Below, one piece after another: positions 1 through 8,598 of a stretch of DNA of 64,000 nt. The notes under the pieces were generated by a model, which had not been told where the DNA came from, searched no databases, and worked only from the letters and a program-made list of their open reading frames with translations. Each line of letters begins with the position of its first letter. Positions within the stretch are counted from its first letter, which is position 1. Origin of the DNA: Isochrysis galbana (lineage: Eukaryota > Haptophyta > Isochrysidales > Isochrysidaceae); the NCBI GenBank assembly GCA_018136815.1, contig CM030936.1, positions 3,144,474-3,208,473 of the forward strand. Direction: 5' to 3'. A program made the translations under genes and the position numbers.

Positions 1-387
1 CATCCTCGCGCGATTCTGGCTATGGATTTGACCATATACTGACCAATTGCGTTCTGCTGCAGATGCCGCAGCAGGTTGAGACAGAACCTGTTGTGCAATC
101 GAAGCGAGCATTGGGACGTGCTTACCATACATGGTCCACCAACGCGATGGCTGCTCCATCTCCTTAGCATTGTCGATCGCCGACGGCCGTGAGAATGTCC
201 CTTCCTTATTTTGATACGCCGAGAATTCACGCTCGACCTGAGCAACTCTTGAAACAACCTCAGGGCTTTTGCAAGTTAAGTGCTTCCATGCATGCTCATG
301 ATCGACTGAGGCCAAGATCGCGTCGCGCAGGCAAAATCGATCGAAAACGATATTCAAGCCCTTGTCGTAGCGAAGCTCGTTTCCTCA
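1..387 (-). pseudogene. hAT-family transposase fragment, C-terminal part, running off the left edge
   Basis: The minus strand is open from about 387 to base 1. It encodes a stretch ending in QPAAASAAERNWSVYGQIHS, which resembles the conserved C-terminal dimerisation region of hAT transposases (pattern: small residues, S-x-x-E-R-x-W-S, then a basic helix). Upstream is the usual Trp-rich approach to that region, with W-W about 25 residues earlier. A stop at about 388-390 shortens the N-terminal side, so this is a relic rather than an intact gene. A second copy of the same module lies at 57640-57830. The family call is from motif recognition only. Confidence 0.6.
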
Positions 388-720
388 GTGGAAACGAGCC
401 GCGGAGGCGCACCAGCGGCTAGCGCGGCGCATGGCTCACCCGGGGAGCCCGGGGCGGGCTCATCGGGGGAACGGGGAGGGCAAATGACGGGCATGTGAAA
501 TGGACGGGGAAGTGGCACGGAACGCAAATCGGAGGGACGGAGGACGTAGGGAAGGGCGCGGCGAGCAGATACCGCTTGATTGGGACTCGTAGGGACTCGT
601 AGACTCGAAAGGATGACTCGGAAGACTCGGGGGCTTGGGGGTACTCAGGGGGCTGCAGGTCACCAACAGGCGCTACACGTGCCGCACAACAAACTACCAG
701 ACAACCTGAACAAGTTCACA
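388..720. other. Intergenic, nothing recognised
   Basis: G-rich sequence with short GGACTCGTAGACTCG-like repetitions near 575-640. I see no convincing coding region or known repeat end. Confidence 0.4.
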
Positions 721-912
721 TCTCAACAAGTTAACCTCTCACATGTTGACCTCTCAACATGTTGACCTCTCAACATGTTGACCTCTCAACATGTTGACCC
801 CTCAACAAGTTGACCTCTCAACATGTTGACCTCTCAACAAGTTGACCTCTCAACAAGTTGACCTCTCAACATGTTGACCTCTCAACAAGTTGACCCCTCA
901 ACAAGTTGACCT
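721..912. repeat. 16-bp palindromic minisatellite, 12 units
   Basis: Twelve head-to-tail 16-bp units with consensus TCTCAACAWGTTGACC. Units with T at the variable site contain the perfect 12-bp palindrome TCAACATGTTGA; units with A break its centre. The first two units are slightly degenerate, and the array ends where CTCCCCGGAACC begins. Confidence 0.95.
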
Positions 913-984
913 CCCCGGAACCGGCTTCTCCGCTAAAGAGGGAACTGGGGAAGGGGAAGGGGGTTGATAGGGGTTAGGGGGTTG

Positions 985-1056
985 GGCGGTAGTAGGGAGG
1001 TTCACTAGCACGCTGCCTCACGCCGCACATGTAGCGGGAATTTTTAAGAAGATTTT
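985..1056 (+). mobile_element. Possible group A retroelement 3' end
   Basis: The string ending GGGAATTTTTAAGAAGATTTTTTT resembles the 3' termini of group A copies (GAGAATNTTAA..TTTTTT) seen at 20420-20447 and 37275-37296. Only the last ~50 bp can be compared, so this is tentative. Confidence 0.3.
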
Positions 1057-1139
1057 TTTGTTTGTATCTCTAGATCTAGATGGCTGAAAATGACTATCTA
1101 CTTGCATCTAGATGGTGCCCGTGGGGGGGTGTTGGGGTG

Positions 1140-1330
1140 TTCCATGCCTTACCGACCAGAGTCTCTCCGGAGTGTATTCGTCGGCCAGCGGGTCAGCGGG
1201 TATTCTAGCCTCTTGTTGGACTTATAGCCGCCTCACCATCTCGCCGGTGGGGAGGGGTCTAGATTCTGAGGGGCGTCACAGAGCCTTTCCCCCAGTATTA
1301 GCGTGCCGAGATATGACAACTCTGCTTCGT
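1140..1330 (-). mobile_element. Group B LINE fragment (pre-C-terminal coding part)
   Basis: The minus strand encodes GYKSNKRLEYPL followed by degenerate sequence. The same peptide occurs in the long group B copy at 59470-59510, and the nucleotide match includes GTCTCTTGTTGGACTT-like sequence at both sites. This is a short, decayed, internal fragment. Confidence 0.6.
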
Positions 1331-1340
1331 ACCATGCCCC

Positions 1341-1373
1341 CCCAACCCCCCCCCCCCTTCCCCCCCCCCCCCC
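1341..1373. repeat. Poly-C tract
   Basis: Runs of C broken by TT, just upstream of the CRAL-TRIO gene promoter region; simple low-complexity DNA. Confidence 0.85.
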
Positions 1374-1537
1374 CTCGATCACAACAATCTGGATAATCTG
1401 TTTGTCAGCTGCAATCTGCATGATCCATCCCCAATTTCCCTCCTTTTTGAGCCTATGCCTATGCCTTCAACCTTAACAAATTCTAACCCCTGTCCCTTGC
1501 TTTGCCCCTGGTGCTGTGTGCTGTGCGCGCTCCCTAT

Positions 1538-1560
1538 CTACTCTAAAGTACTCTACTAGA
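1538..1560 (+). promoter_or_regulatory. Candidate promoter motif with AGTACTC core
   Basis: CTACTCTAAAGTACTCTACT lies about 155 bp upstream of the CRAL-TRIO start. Similar TACTC/GAGTA clusters occur upstream of several other genes in this window. Function is inferred from recurrence only. Confidence 0.35.
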
Positions 1561-1713
1561 TATCTTCCTCTTCTCTCCTTTTACCCGGAGAGGAAAGGCG
1601 TCGCCGTCCGGCAGGCGGCGATACACTTGACTTTCCCTCTCCCTCTCCCTCTCTGTTCCTCTCTCCCTCTCTCTGCCCTAGAGATTGCATCGGCTCCACC
1701 CGCCCCGTGCGCC

Positions 1714-3121
1714 ATGGCGCTGCTCCGCTCGCTAGCTCTCCTTCTCCTCCTCCGGATGGCGAGTGCGAGGCGATCTGGAAATCTTCGAGGGAGTGAGCCG
1801 CTTGCGCCAACCTCGCCGCCTGCTGAACCAGCCGGTCCACAGGCGGCAATACTCGGACTGCTGATTCTGCAGGCGGTGCTGCTCTGGAGGCTCTGCATGG
1901 CCGTGAGGAAGGTTCAGCCTTCCGTGCTTCTCGATCTTTGCAAGAGGACGACTGCGAGACGTGCCAGCGAAGGACACAAGGAACAGCTTCCGACTAGGCG
2001 TAAATCGATGAGTCTCAGCCGCTTTTCAACGCAGGTGATCGATGACACACCTCTGTCAGAGCTGGTGGCTGAGCATGAGCATGCCCTCCAGATGCTACGT
2101 CAGGCCTTTCTCGATGCCGGCGGTGAGCTCGATGCACACACGGACCCTTGGCTCCTGCGCTTCTTAGTGGCCGTAAACGGGCACATCTCGCAGGGCATGG
2201 AATGGATCAAACGAACAACGGCCTGGCGCATTAAATCTGGAATGGTGGAGCGGCGGCGTCAGGTTCTCGCAGGAAAAACTATGCTCGAGGACCGCGACGT
2301 AATTCGCCTCCTGCAGTTCACACCCCTTCTCATCTCACATCGCACCGGGGCTCACGATGGACCCCTCTCCATCCTGCATGTGGGCGGTTTCGACCCACCT
2401 CGTTGGATGGCCGGCCAGGGGGCGAGCGAGTTTATCTCGGCCGGCTACACGATTCTCGAAGCGTGCGCGACTGCTTGTGACGTAGCTTCCACAGCCGCTA
2501 ACAAGCTTATCCGTCGTGAAGTTTTGCTCGACTACCATGGGCTAGCACTTCGTCACCTCAATCCCCTCGTCTTTGTCCGGTTGCGCCCATTACTATCACT
2601 TCCAGACAGTCACTACCCTGAGATTGTGGGGCATGTTGCGTGCATCAACGCTCCATACCTCTTCTCCCACGTCTTCAACATCATCTCTCCCTGGATCTCT
2701 GATGATCTCAAGGTAATTGCGGCCATGTGTGAGCATCCATTAGTTGGTTGAGTGGCCTGCATCAGCATGAATCGTTGAGCCATGCCTTGAATCGTTGAGC
2801 CGTGCCACTCCATACGAGTGATCGACGTGTGGTTAAAGGTCGCTTGTTTCTCATATCACGTGGGAGCAACGTCCATAAATGTGAGCCTCTTTACCATCCT
2901 TTGTGCTTTGATAGGAACGCATTCACGTTGTGCCGCCGGAATCATCTGCAGCCGCTATTTCGGAGTTTGCCCCTGCTTCAAGCCTTCCGGCTGTTTATGG
3001 TGGGCCGCACAGACGGATGCCTCCAGATGTAGCCACACTTCTCGGGATGAATCACGTTTCAGAGCCCACACGAGCAACTCTCTTGCCCGGAGCTAAGTTG
3101 GCTCGATACGCAGCTGTGTGA
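1714..3121 (+). CDS. CRAL-TRIO (Sec14-like) lipid-transfer protein, 2 exons
   Basis: Model: exons 1714-2712 and 2915-3121, 401 residues. The chosen ATG (gccATGg) begins a hydrophobic N-terminus (MALLRSLALLLLLRM) that could be a signal peptide or anchor, and another hydrophobic stretch follows at about residues 48-62. An upstream in-frame ATG at 1516 is possible but lies in pyrimidine-rich leader-like sequence. The second half carries CRAL-TRIO features: HYPEIVGHVACINAPYLF followed by an FN-x-x-SPW-x-S segment, then, across the intron, ERIHVVPPESS and LPAVYGG, matching the usual LP-x-x-YGG close of the lipid pocket. The intron is GT (gtaatt) to AG (ttgatag), 202 bp, phase 0. Such proteins bind phosphoinositides, tocopherols or other hydrophobic ligands and shuttle them between membranes; the ligand here is unknown. 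Confidence 0.85.
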
Positions 3122-3634
3122 CTCCATAGATTTCAGCTTGCCAAACGTCAGGAAGCCTTGGGAAAGTGAGATGCATTGCTTGGCACTATTCTGGAGGCCT
3201 AAGGACATCAGCGCGCATTTTGCTTCTAGTATGCTTCTCCCAAACAGCATTCGAGCCACCGCCATCATGGAAGGTTGTGGATGCGGGCTGTCGGTGTGCT
3301 ACCATGTTGCGGCTCAATGCCCACCCACTCCTTTCGTCACTCGTCACTTACGAGGCAGAGGCTCCCTGCGTTTGTAGGGTGCACAGTGACTTGTAGGTGT
3401 CACGAATGGTCGCGCTCAATGGTGAGTTATTATTTCTACGCGCTCACGCAGTCTGAGCTATGCAGTGCAGCAGTACAACATACCCCCCCTAAGCTTTGCC
3501 CATATTGCGACGCGGAGTTTCCTTCCCACTGGTGGGGCGACGGAGGAGCCCCCCCTCCCCCGAGCTTCATCTTTAAAGCATACATAGGAGGCGCGCGCGG
3601 CGACATAGGGAGAGTGGTATCGCTGGCTCCCTAA
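3122..3634. other. Intergenic, probable 3' UTR then unassigned
   Basis: Follows the CRAL-TRIO stop. Short open frames on both strands show no recognisable domains. Confidence 0.4.
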
Positions 3635-4108
3635 CAACTAAGTTTATACTTGGTTCGCCCATGGGGGGGCACGAGTCCCCCTCTCTCTCCACTCCTCCCC
3701 TGCCGTGGGGGAGGAGCACCACCCATCACCCATCCTCCTGGCATGCCTGATGGCTTGCCAGGAGGCCACTGCCCTGCTGACCCACTCTCCCACTGACAGG
3801 CACGCCTGGATCGCTCGTCCTGGCCCCTCGTGGCCAGCCCATCGCTCCAACCCCCCCTCCTCCCCTGGTCGACAGGGAGACAGGTGCAGATTGGGGGCCC
3901 CAGAGGCTCAGGAGCGCCAGCGAGGGAGAGGCAGGGGAGGCCAGGGCCCAGCCCCAGCCTCCTCTGCCCCCTGAGCTGGCCTCCAGGAGCCTCCAGGGGT
4001 CGCCAGCAAGCAGCTGCAGGCCTGGCGCAGGGACGCCATCGCGCGTGCCGCAGGAGAGAGGAGAGGGTGCGCGGAGAAGGGGGTGGGCGGAGCGAGAGCT
4101 CCGCCCAC
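3635..4108 (+). mobile_element. Group A LINE, 5' portion with terminal hairpin
   Basis: Begins CAACTAAGTTTATACTTGGT, a 5' terminal hairpin with TTAT loop, followed by CCCATGGGGGGGCACGAG. The body matches the repeat at 27101-27670 in the same orientation (Pro/Arg-rich, CT- and GC-rich, with GGCCAG/CTGAGCTGG blocks). No 3' UTR follows, so the copy is incomplete or a recombinant. Confidence 0.75.
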
Positions 4109-4232
4109 CGAAAAATATGTAAGTCCCGCACCTGTTTACAGGAGAAGTCGGGACTTAGGACGCCGCCAGCCCGGTAGGCATAGGAGGAGAAGGGGAGAAC
4201 GGATCACCGGGGGGGGGCGCGGGCCACCGACC

Positions 4233-4295
4233 ATATCTAAGCCCTTTTCCCCTATCCCCCTAGTAGTGCACGGGGGGAGTCGCTTGATGGCGGGG
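4233..4295 (+). repeat. Short dispersed repeat shared with 8355-8432
   Basis: ATCTAAGCCCTTTT...CCCCCTA and GTGCACGGGGGGAGTCGC occur at both places. The second half resembles the GAGCACGAGGGGAG..GCCGCAAGGCGG block of group A 3' UTRs, so both may be 3' UTR relics. Confidence 0.5.
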
Positions 4296-4307
4296 GGGAA
4301 AGGTGCG

Positions 4308-4582
4308 CATCTTTTCTGCTCATCGGGGACGGCGTGTGGAAACTTCCATGCGCACGCACGGCGTCCCCGCGGGGGCCCCGAGAGAAATCTCATCATGCGC
4401 ATCTTTTCTGCTAATCGGGGACGGCGCGTGTGGAAACTTCCATGCGCACGCACGGCGTTCCCGCGGGGGCCCCGAGAGAAATCTCATCATGCGCATCTTT
4501 TCTGCTCATCGGGGACGGCGTGTTGAAACTTCCATGCGCACGCACGGCGTCCCCGCGGGGGGCCCGATATCTCATCATGCGC
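4308..4582. repeat. Three tandem ~92-bp GC-rich units
   Basis: Three units each run catcttttctgctcatcggg...ccccgcgggggcc...ctcatcatgcg, with a few substitutions (for example ggcgtgtgg, ggcgcgtgtgg, ggcgtgttg). The core CGCACGCACGGCG plus CCCCGCGGGG is shared, in reverse orientation, with 36160-36200 and 44640-44830. Confidence 0.9.
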
Positions 4583-4979
4583 ATACCGAAACCATGCACC
4601 CGGCGTGCTGCCCATGCGCGTGCAAGGGCGGACGTCAGCAGTCGGACGCCCACATGGTTGCATTCTTCAACTCGGGCAGCGGGCATGGTTGCATTCTTCA
4701 ACAAGGGAGGGACGATCGTTCAAGTTGAGGCGCAAACTAGGAGGAAGGCGAGGGCGCCCCCGTCAATGCGCCTTCCGCTTGATGGGTCCCCGTGTTTATG
4801 TCAACCCCCGAGTTAGGGGCCAAGTTAGGGGTCAGTAGAAATTATATACCTAAAAAGCCGGGAGGGGTGTGACAAAAAAAGGGAAGCTCGAGTTGCACCT
4901 TCTGAGTCTTCATCCTCCCAGACATCTTTCCACACCCCGCTCTCCTCTTCCCCTCCTCCACAAGCCTCGCTCCTTCGAC

Positions 4980-5552
4980 ATGGGCCAGTACTTTGTCTTC
5001 CTCGCCAAGCGACTCGGTCACCGCACCTACGAGGAGATCCGCGGCCCAGCCCTCAAGTTCTGCGGACACATGGAGGAGAGCATGAGCGGCGCCATCCTGG
5101 CGATGCTGCTCGTCACAGCCTCTGGCATGGGCCGTGGATGTGGAGACTTCCGCGTGGACCTGGCCAAGGAACGCTACCCGTCGATGTGGGCACTGATCAA
5201 GCCATACATGGGCCGTTGGTGCAAGGCAAAGCTCGTGCTCGTCGGCGACTACTCCGACGAGTACGACAGGATCCCCAAGACCAAGTACATTGGAGACGAG
5301 GCCGCCGTCGCGTACCTCTGCATGGAATACATCACGGCGGTCGCGTACGCTGAGACGAATCCCATGGTGCAAGTGCACCAAGTAGCTGGCAAACTCTACA
5401 TGGAGAACAAGAAGGCCGTCCTCGCACGCGTCACGGACCTCGCCACCCAAGATCAGCCAAGCGACATCGTCGCCTACCAGAAGAACGACATCGACAATAG
5501 GATCGAAGAGGAGGTGTGTGAGAAAAAGACGAAAAGGATGAAAACTCAGTAG
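4980..5552 (+). CDS. MGQY-type hypothetical protein
   Basis: 190 residues from the ATG at 4980. That ATG is preferred over an in-frame one at 4869 because it begins MGQYFVFLAKR, like the MGQYW start of a fungal/algal hypothetical family that I recall also carrying a later G-D-Y signature; here WCKAKLVLVGDYSDEYD at about residues 78-94. The C-terminus is Lys/Glu-rich and ends KKTKRMKTQ. No signal peptide, membrane segment or catalytic motif is evident and I cannot give a function. The last ~40 codons plus 3' UTR recur at 36498-36772 and in part (end of the coding region plus 3' UTR) at 30645-30835, with more diverged relatives at 59820-60120 and 46820-46880. The gene may therefore belong to a retrocopied or mobile multicopy family. 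Confidence 0.6.
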   Translation: MGQYFVFLAKRLGHRTYEEIRGPALKFCGHMEESMSGAILAMLLVTASGMGRGCGDFRVDLAKERYPSMWALIKPYMGRWCKAKLVLVGDYSDEYDRIPKTKYIGDEAAVAYLCMEYITAVAYAETNPMVQVHQVAGKLYMENKKAVLARVTDLATQDQPSDIVAYQKNDIDNRIEEEVCEKKTKRMKTQ

Positions 5553-5745
5553 CTTTGGGGTTACCGTGTGTTTTGGGGAAGGGGGGGGGAGTTGCTATGC
5601 TCACGTCCTTGATTAGCTTTGTACTCATCTTTGTGATAATAATACCATGGAGACTGGTTGAAAAAGAAAACATGCACATCTGGGGGTGAAAAAAAAAATA
5701 ATCACCTGGCCCTCTTTTGACGGAACGCGACTTCCCTCGCCCAAG
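5553..5745 (+). repeat. 3' UTR of the MGQY gene, dispersed family C
   Basis: Contains GATTAGCTTTGTACTCATCTT, AATAATA and an end block CTGGCCCTCTTTTGACGGAA followed by CGCGACTT. The same order of blocks closes the copies at 36772 and 30650. The shared sequence stops within a few bases of GCGACTT in all three, marking a common 3' boundary. Confidence 0.75.
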
Positions 5746-5929
5746 CCCGTCCTCCCGCGCTTCCTCGGCTGAAGAGGTGGTCAAGCCCGCCATTCGCTAT
5801 CACTCTCCGCCGTTCCCGCCGCGCCTCCCGCCGAGCGATTCCCTTCCGTCTCATCGCATATCGAGCCAGTGGTCATGCTCGGTCCGTCAATGTGGGGAGA
5901 GGAGTGGGAGTGGGTCAGCAGGGTAGTGT

Positions 5930-6059
5930 GTAGTGTGCTCCTGGCAAGCCATAAGGCGATGCCAAGAGGGTGGGTGGTTCCTCCCCCATGGCAGGGGAGG
6001 AGTGGAGAGGGGGGGGGGGCTCGTGCCCCTCCATGGGTGAACCAAGTATAAACTTAGTT
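5930..6059 (-). mobile_element. Group A LINE 5' end, truncated
   Basis: Read on the minus strand it starts AACTAAGTTTATACTTGGTT, then CACCCATGGAGGGGCACGAG and the CTCTCCACTCCTCCCCTGCC block. About 125 bp of the 5' end is present. Confidence 0.75.
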
Positions 6060-6203
6060 ATCTCGTTGAGAGCATTAAAGCACGTACCACTAAAAGCTTT
6101 CTTCTTGCTTGCCCTTAAGGACTGCGCGCACTTTCCCAACCGCCCCGTCATCGCGACTCCTATATGTGTTCATGTAATGACTGCATCACTTTCTACCTTG
6201 CAT

Positions 6204-7475
6204 TCATCGTAAAGTATCGTCGGCACGGTGGCCCTGAGACTGAACACAACTTACTGTTGCAGTTGACGAGGTACCACCAGCTTGAAGTAGCAGTTTCAAA
6301 TCAGATGCCCGTGGATCTCCATCGACAACATCGCCATTCGCGCCATGACTTGCGCTCCGCGTGCCGGTTGAAGGTCCCGTGTGAGTACTCGAGCCACGAG
6401 CATCATTGACCTTCTTGTCCATTGCACCTGTAGAGTTTGCTTCATTCCAATAGCGCTGATTTCTCTGCATTGCTTTGAACGAGGGCTGACCTGCAGCGCG
6501 TGCTGCTGCTGCTCGTCGAATAAAGGCCATGCGGTCCGCTGTCGACCGTCTCCGGAACCTGTCTGCCAACGCAACCGTCTCTGCACGAAGGCCCGGCGCT
6601 ACCCATTCACGACAACGCGGCGTGTATCGATGACGGACAAACGCTGTGTGATGTTTGGCCCAGCTATGCCCACAATTACAAGAGAAGGGCGAGTCGAAAG
6701 ACTCGCATGGACACTTGATACACCCCCAGCCTCGAATGTGCAACAGCGGGCGGTGATCAGTCGCCCGGTGCTTGCACGTACATTTGAGCGGCTCGACGTC
6801 AAGCTGAACAGCCCAATCAAAGCGGCGGCACTCGCATGAGCTGCACCTGAAACCTTTCCCAGCAACATGAGAGTTCAGGCGATGTCCGCACATGCATGAG
6901 TACCTACGCCAGGCATGCTAGTCAAGGTGAGGTTCTATTCGGCAGCTTCTGGCATCTAAGCTACATGTGACCTACACCGACGACCATCCTATAACGGGCG
7001 CTGTGACGTACTTGTCTTTGCGAATGCGTGCGCAGACGAGGGCGCACCCTTCGCAAACCCAAACTGCCCACAGTCCATGGTTGGCGAAGAGCGCGTCAAG
7101 CTGGGGGCCATGGAGCCTGCCCTCGTCGATCTCGCGCGTGACGTCTCCTTCGAATCGACGCAGCTCACTCGATGCACCCCCTGCCCGCTCGGTCCCCGCC
7201 GGAGCGACGTTGGGCTGGGGGCTGTGCGCAGCGGCAGGGTCAAGCAGCAAGTCCCTTGCGGCCAAGATCTCGGCGAAGCGTGCAGTCGCCTCTTCTGTCC
7301 TGTTCTTGTCCGGGTGCCACTGGAGCGCCAACTTCTTGAACGCTGCCTGAATCTCCTCCTCAGAGGGCTGTCTCACTCGGTCGAGGCCGAGCACGTGGTG
7401 CGCCTCAGTGAGTAGTTCGGCTGCGCCCGCCATCCTCGCCACACGCTCTGCACCGACGAGCGCAGCCCAGCCCAC
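6204..7475 (-). CDS. J-domain protein with FAM221-like Cys/His repeats, 2 exons
   Basis: Exon 1 is 7475-7012 and exon 2 is 6903-6204, giving 387 residues. The donor is CAA|gtacgt, the acceptor ggcgtag|GTAC, and the intron 108 bp. Residues about 25-85 form a J domain with the HPDK loop at 54-57, needed to stimulate Hsp70 ATPase. A second ATG (residue 15) could be the true start. After the splice comes a run of C-x-C-G-H/K-x-x-x-x-H, C-x-x-C-x-C-x-x-F and CNCGHSWAKHHTAF motifs. This is the spacing I associate with FAM221-type proteins and it probably binds metal. The last ~130 residues are low in complexity. No organelle signal is obvious. The combination suggests an Hsp70 co-chaperone with a zinc-binding client or targeting module. 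Confidence 0.8.
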
Positions 7476-7939
7476 CCGACCTCTTCACGGGCCCCGACAC
7501 GCGTGCTCGCCTATGAATAACCGGCGTGTTCCACGGCAGCGGGCTTTCTTTATTTAGTTTTACTAGAGCCCTACTACTCTAGAGCTCTACAGTAGTTTGC
7601 GCAGGTGAACGGCGATGGAGCAGCGAGAGGGCATCGACGTCATGGGCTGCAGGACTTGAGTATTAGAGGGACGATGGCTAGGGTCTCCTCCTGCGCTAGC
7701 TCCGTCTCATCGCGCTTGCGCTTCTTCGTCGGCGTCGTATCTGCCTCGGCAGAGACGCAGAGACGGGGTGGTGGTGTGGTGGTGGTGGTGGTGGGTGGTG
7801 GGTGGTGGGTGGTGGACGACTGCTTGTTTGTAGCTTGTAAAAGTTACAATGTGCAGTGTAAGGAGTCGGAGTCGGAGATTTTTAGGGGTTTTCGGGTTTC
7901 GGGTTTTCGGTTTTCGGCCGCTTTTGCTTTTGTGATTTC
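7476..7939. other. Intergenic with GGT-rich microsatellite and candidate promoter
   Basis: Holds CTACTACTCTAGAGCTCTAC at 7571-7590, about 95 bp upstream of the J-domain gene start. A TAGTTTGCGC..GTGAACGGC block at 7593-7615 is shared with 46873-46896. A (GTG)n/(GGT)n tract lies at 7767-7815. No gene is seen. Confidence 0.5.
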
Positions 7940-8020
7940 GCCTTGCACCCGAAGGAGAGGAGGGGTTCGGCGGCGCGCTCCATCGCAACCAACTACTGGT
8001 ATAAACTATAAAGTTAGTTG
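7940..8020 (-). mobile_element. Group A LINE 5' end
   Basis: Minus strand begins CAACTAACTTTATAGTTTAT, with about 13 extra bases inside the hairpin, then GGTTGCGATGGAGCGCGCCG and a CTCTCCTTCGGG block. This matches the first coding bases of the 18485 element (MERAAA..PLSFG). Confidence 0.7.
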
Positions 8021-8049
8021 GCCGAAACCATAAAAAAAGGAATGATGCT

Positions 8050-8171
8050 CAACGAGGGGGGAAGGCAAAGAGGCGTAGGGAAGGGAAGAAAGGGCGGTGT
8101 CTGAAATAAGGAGGTGGAGGATACCAGAATCAGTAGTAGGTGTTAGCCCCGAACCTTCAGATGTTTTTTTT
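8050..8171 (+). mobile_element. Group B 3' end
   Basis: Ends GTAGGTGTTAGCCCCGAACC then TTCAGATG and a run of T. This matches, allowing substitutions, the sense-strand termini at 24311 and 58347. Confidence 0.65.
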
Positions 8172-8598
8172 AGTGCTGCGTGCTGCGGTCCGTAGCCTTC
8201 ATCGGCAACGGAGCCCCTACTCCGCGAGTAGGGTGTGCACGGTTGATGCATGGCTCGTCCGGTGTATGTGGCTAGTGGCTAGGGATGCTAGCCAACAAGA
8301 TGCTCTATGTACAAGACTACAATTTCAAACGAGGAAAGAGGGGGGAACTACTAGCAGTAGATCTATCTAAGCCCTTTTACCTCTAGAGTATCCCCCTATT
8401 AGTGCACGGGGGGAGTCGCCGGATGGCGGGGGTCTCCCCTAGGAGTACAGATCCCGTGGGATTTTCGTACGAGAGAGAACTCTCTCCTCTCTCATCCGGC
8501 TCCCGTCTTCCTCGAGTTCTTCCTGCCCCACCTCCACCTCTCCCCCGCCCCCCACCCCCCCAACCGCCACACCCACCGCGCCCCCTTTCCCGGCCGAG
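8172..8598. promoter_or_regulatory. Upstream region of the F-box gene
   Basis: Includes the dispersed repeat (8355-8432) with CCTCTAGAGTATCC, similar to the AGTAC/TAGAGTA clusters upstream of other genes, and a CT/C-rich leader at 8480-8590 just before the ATG. No core promoter element can be assigned with confidence. Confidence 0.3.

Noticed and set aside
4136-4728. Overlapping open frames across the 92-bp tandem units
   Set aside because: They are repeats read in frame because the unit lengths lack stops; the peptides (for example RTHGVPAG) simply reiterate.
7620-8033. 142-codon plus-strand open frame through the GGT tract
   Set aside because: Driven by the (GTG)n microsatellite and ending in a reversed group A 5' end; no domain.
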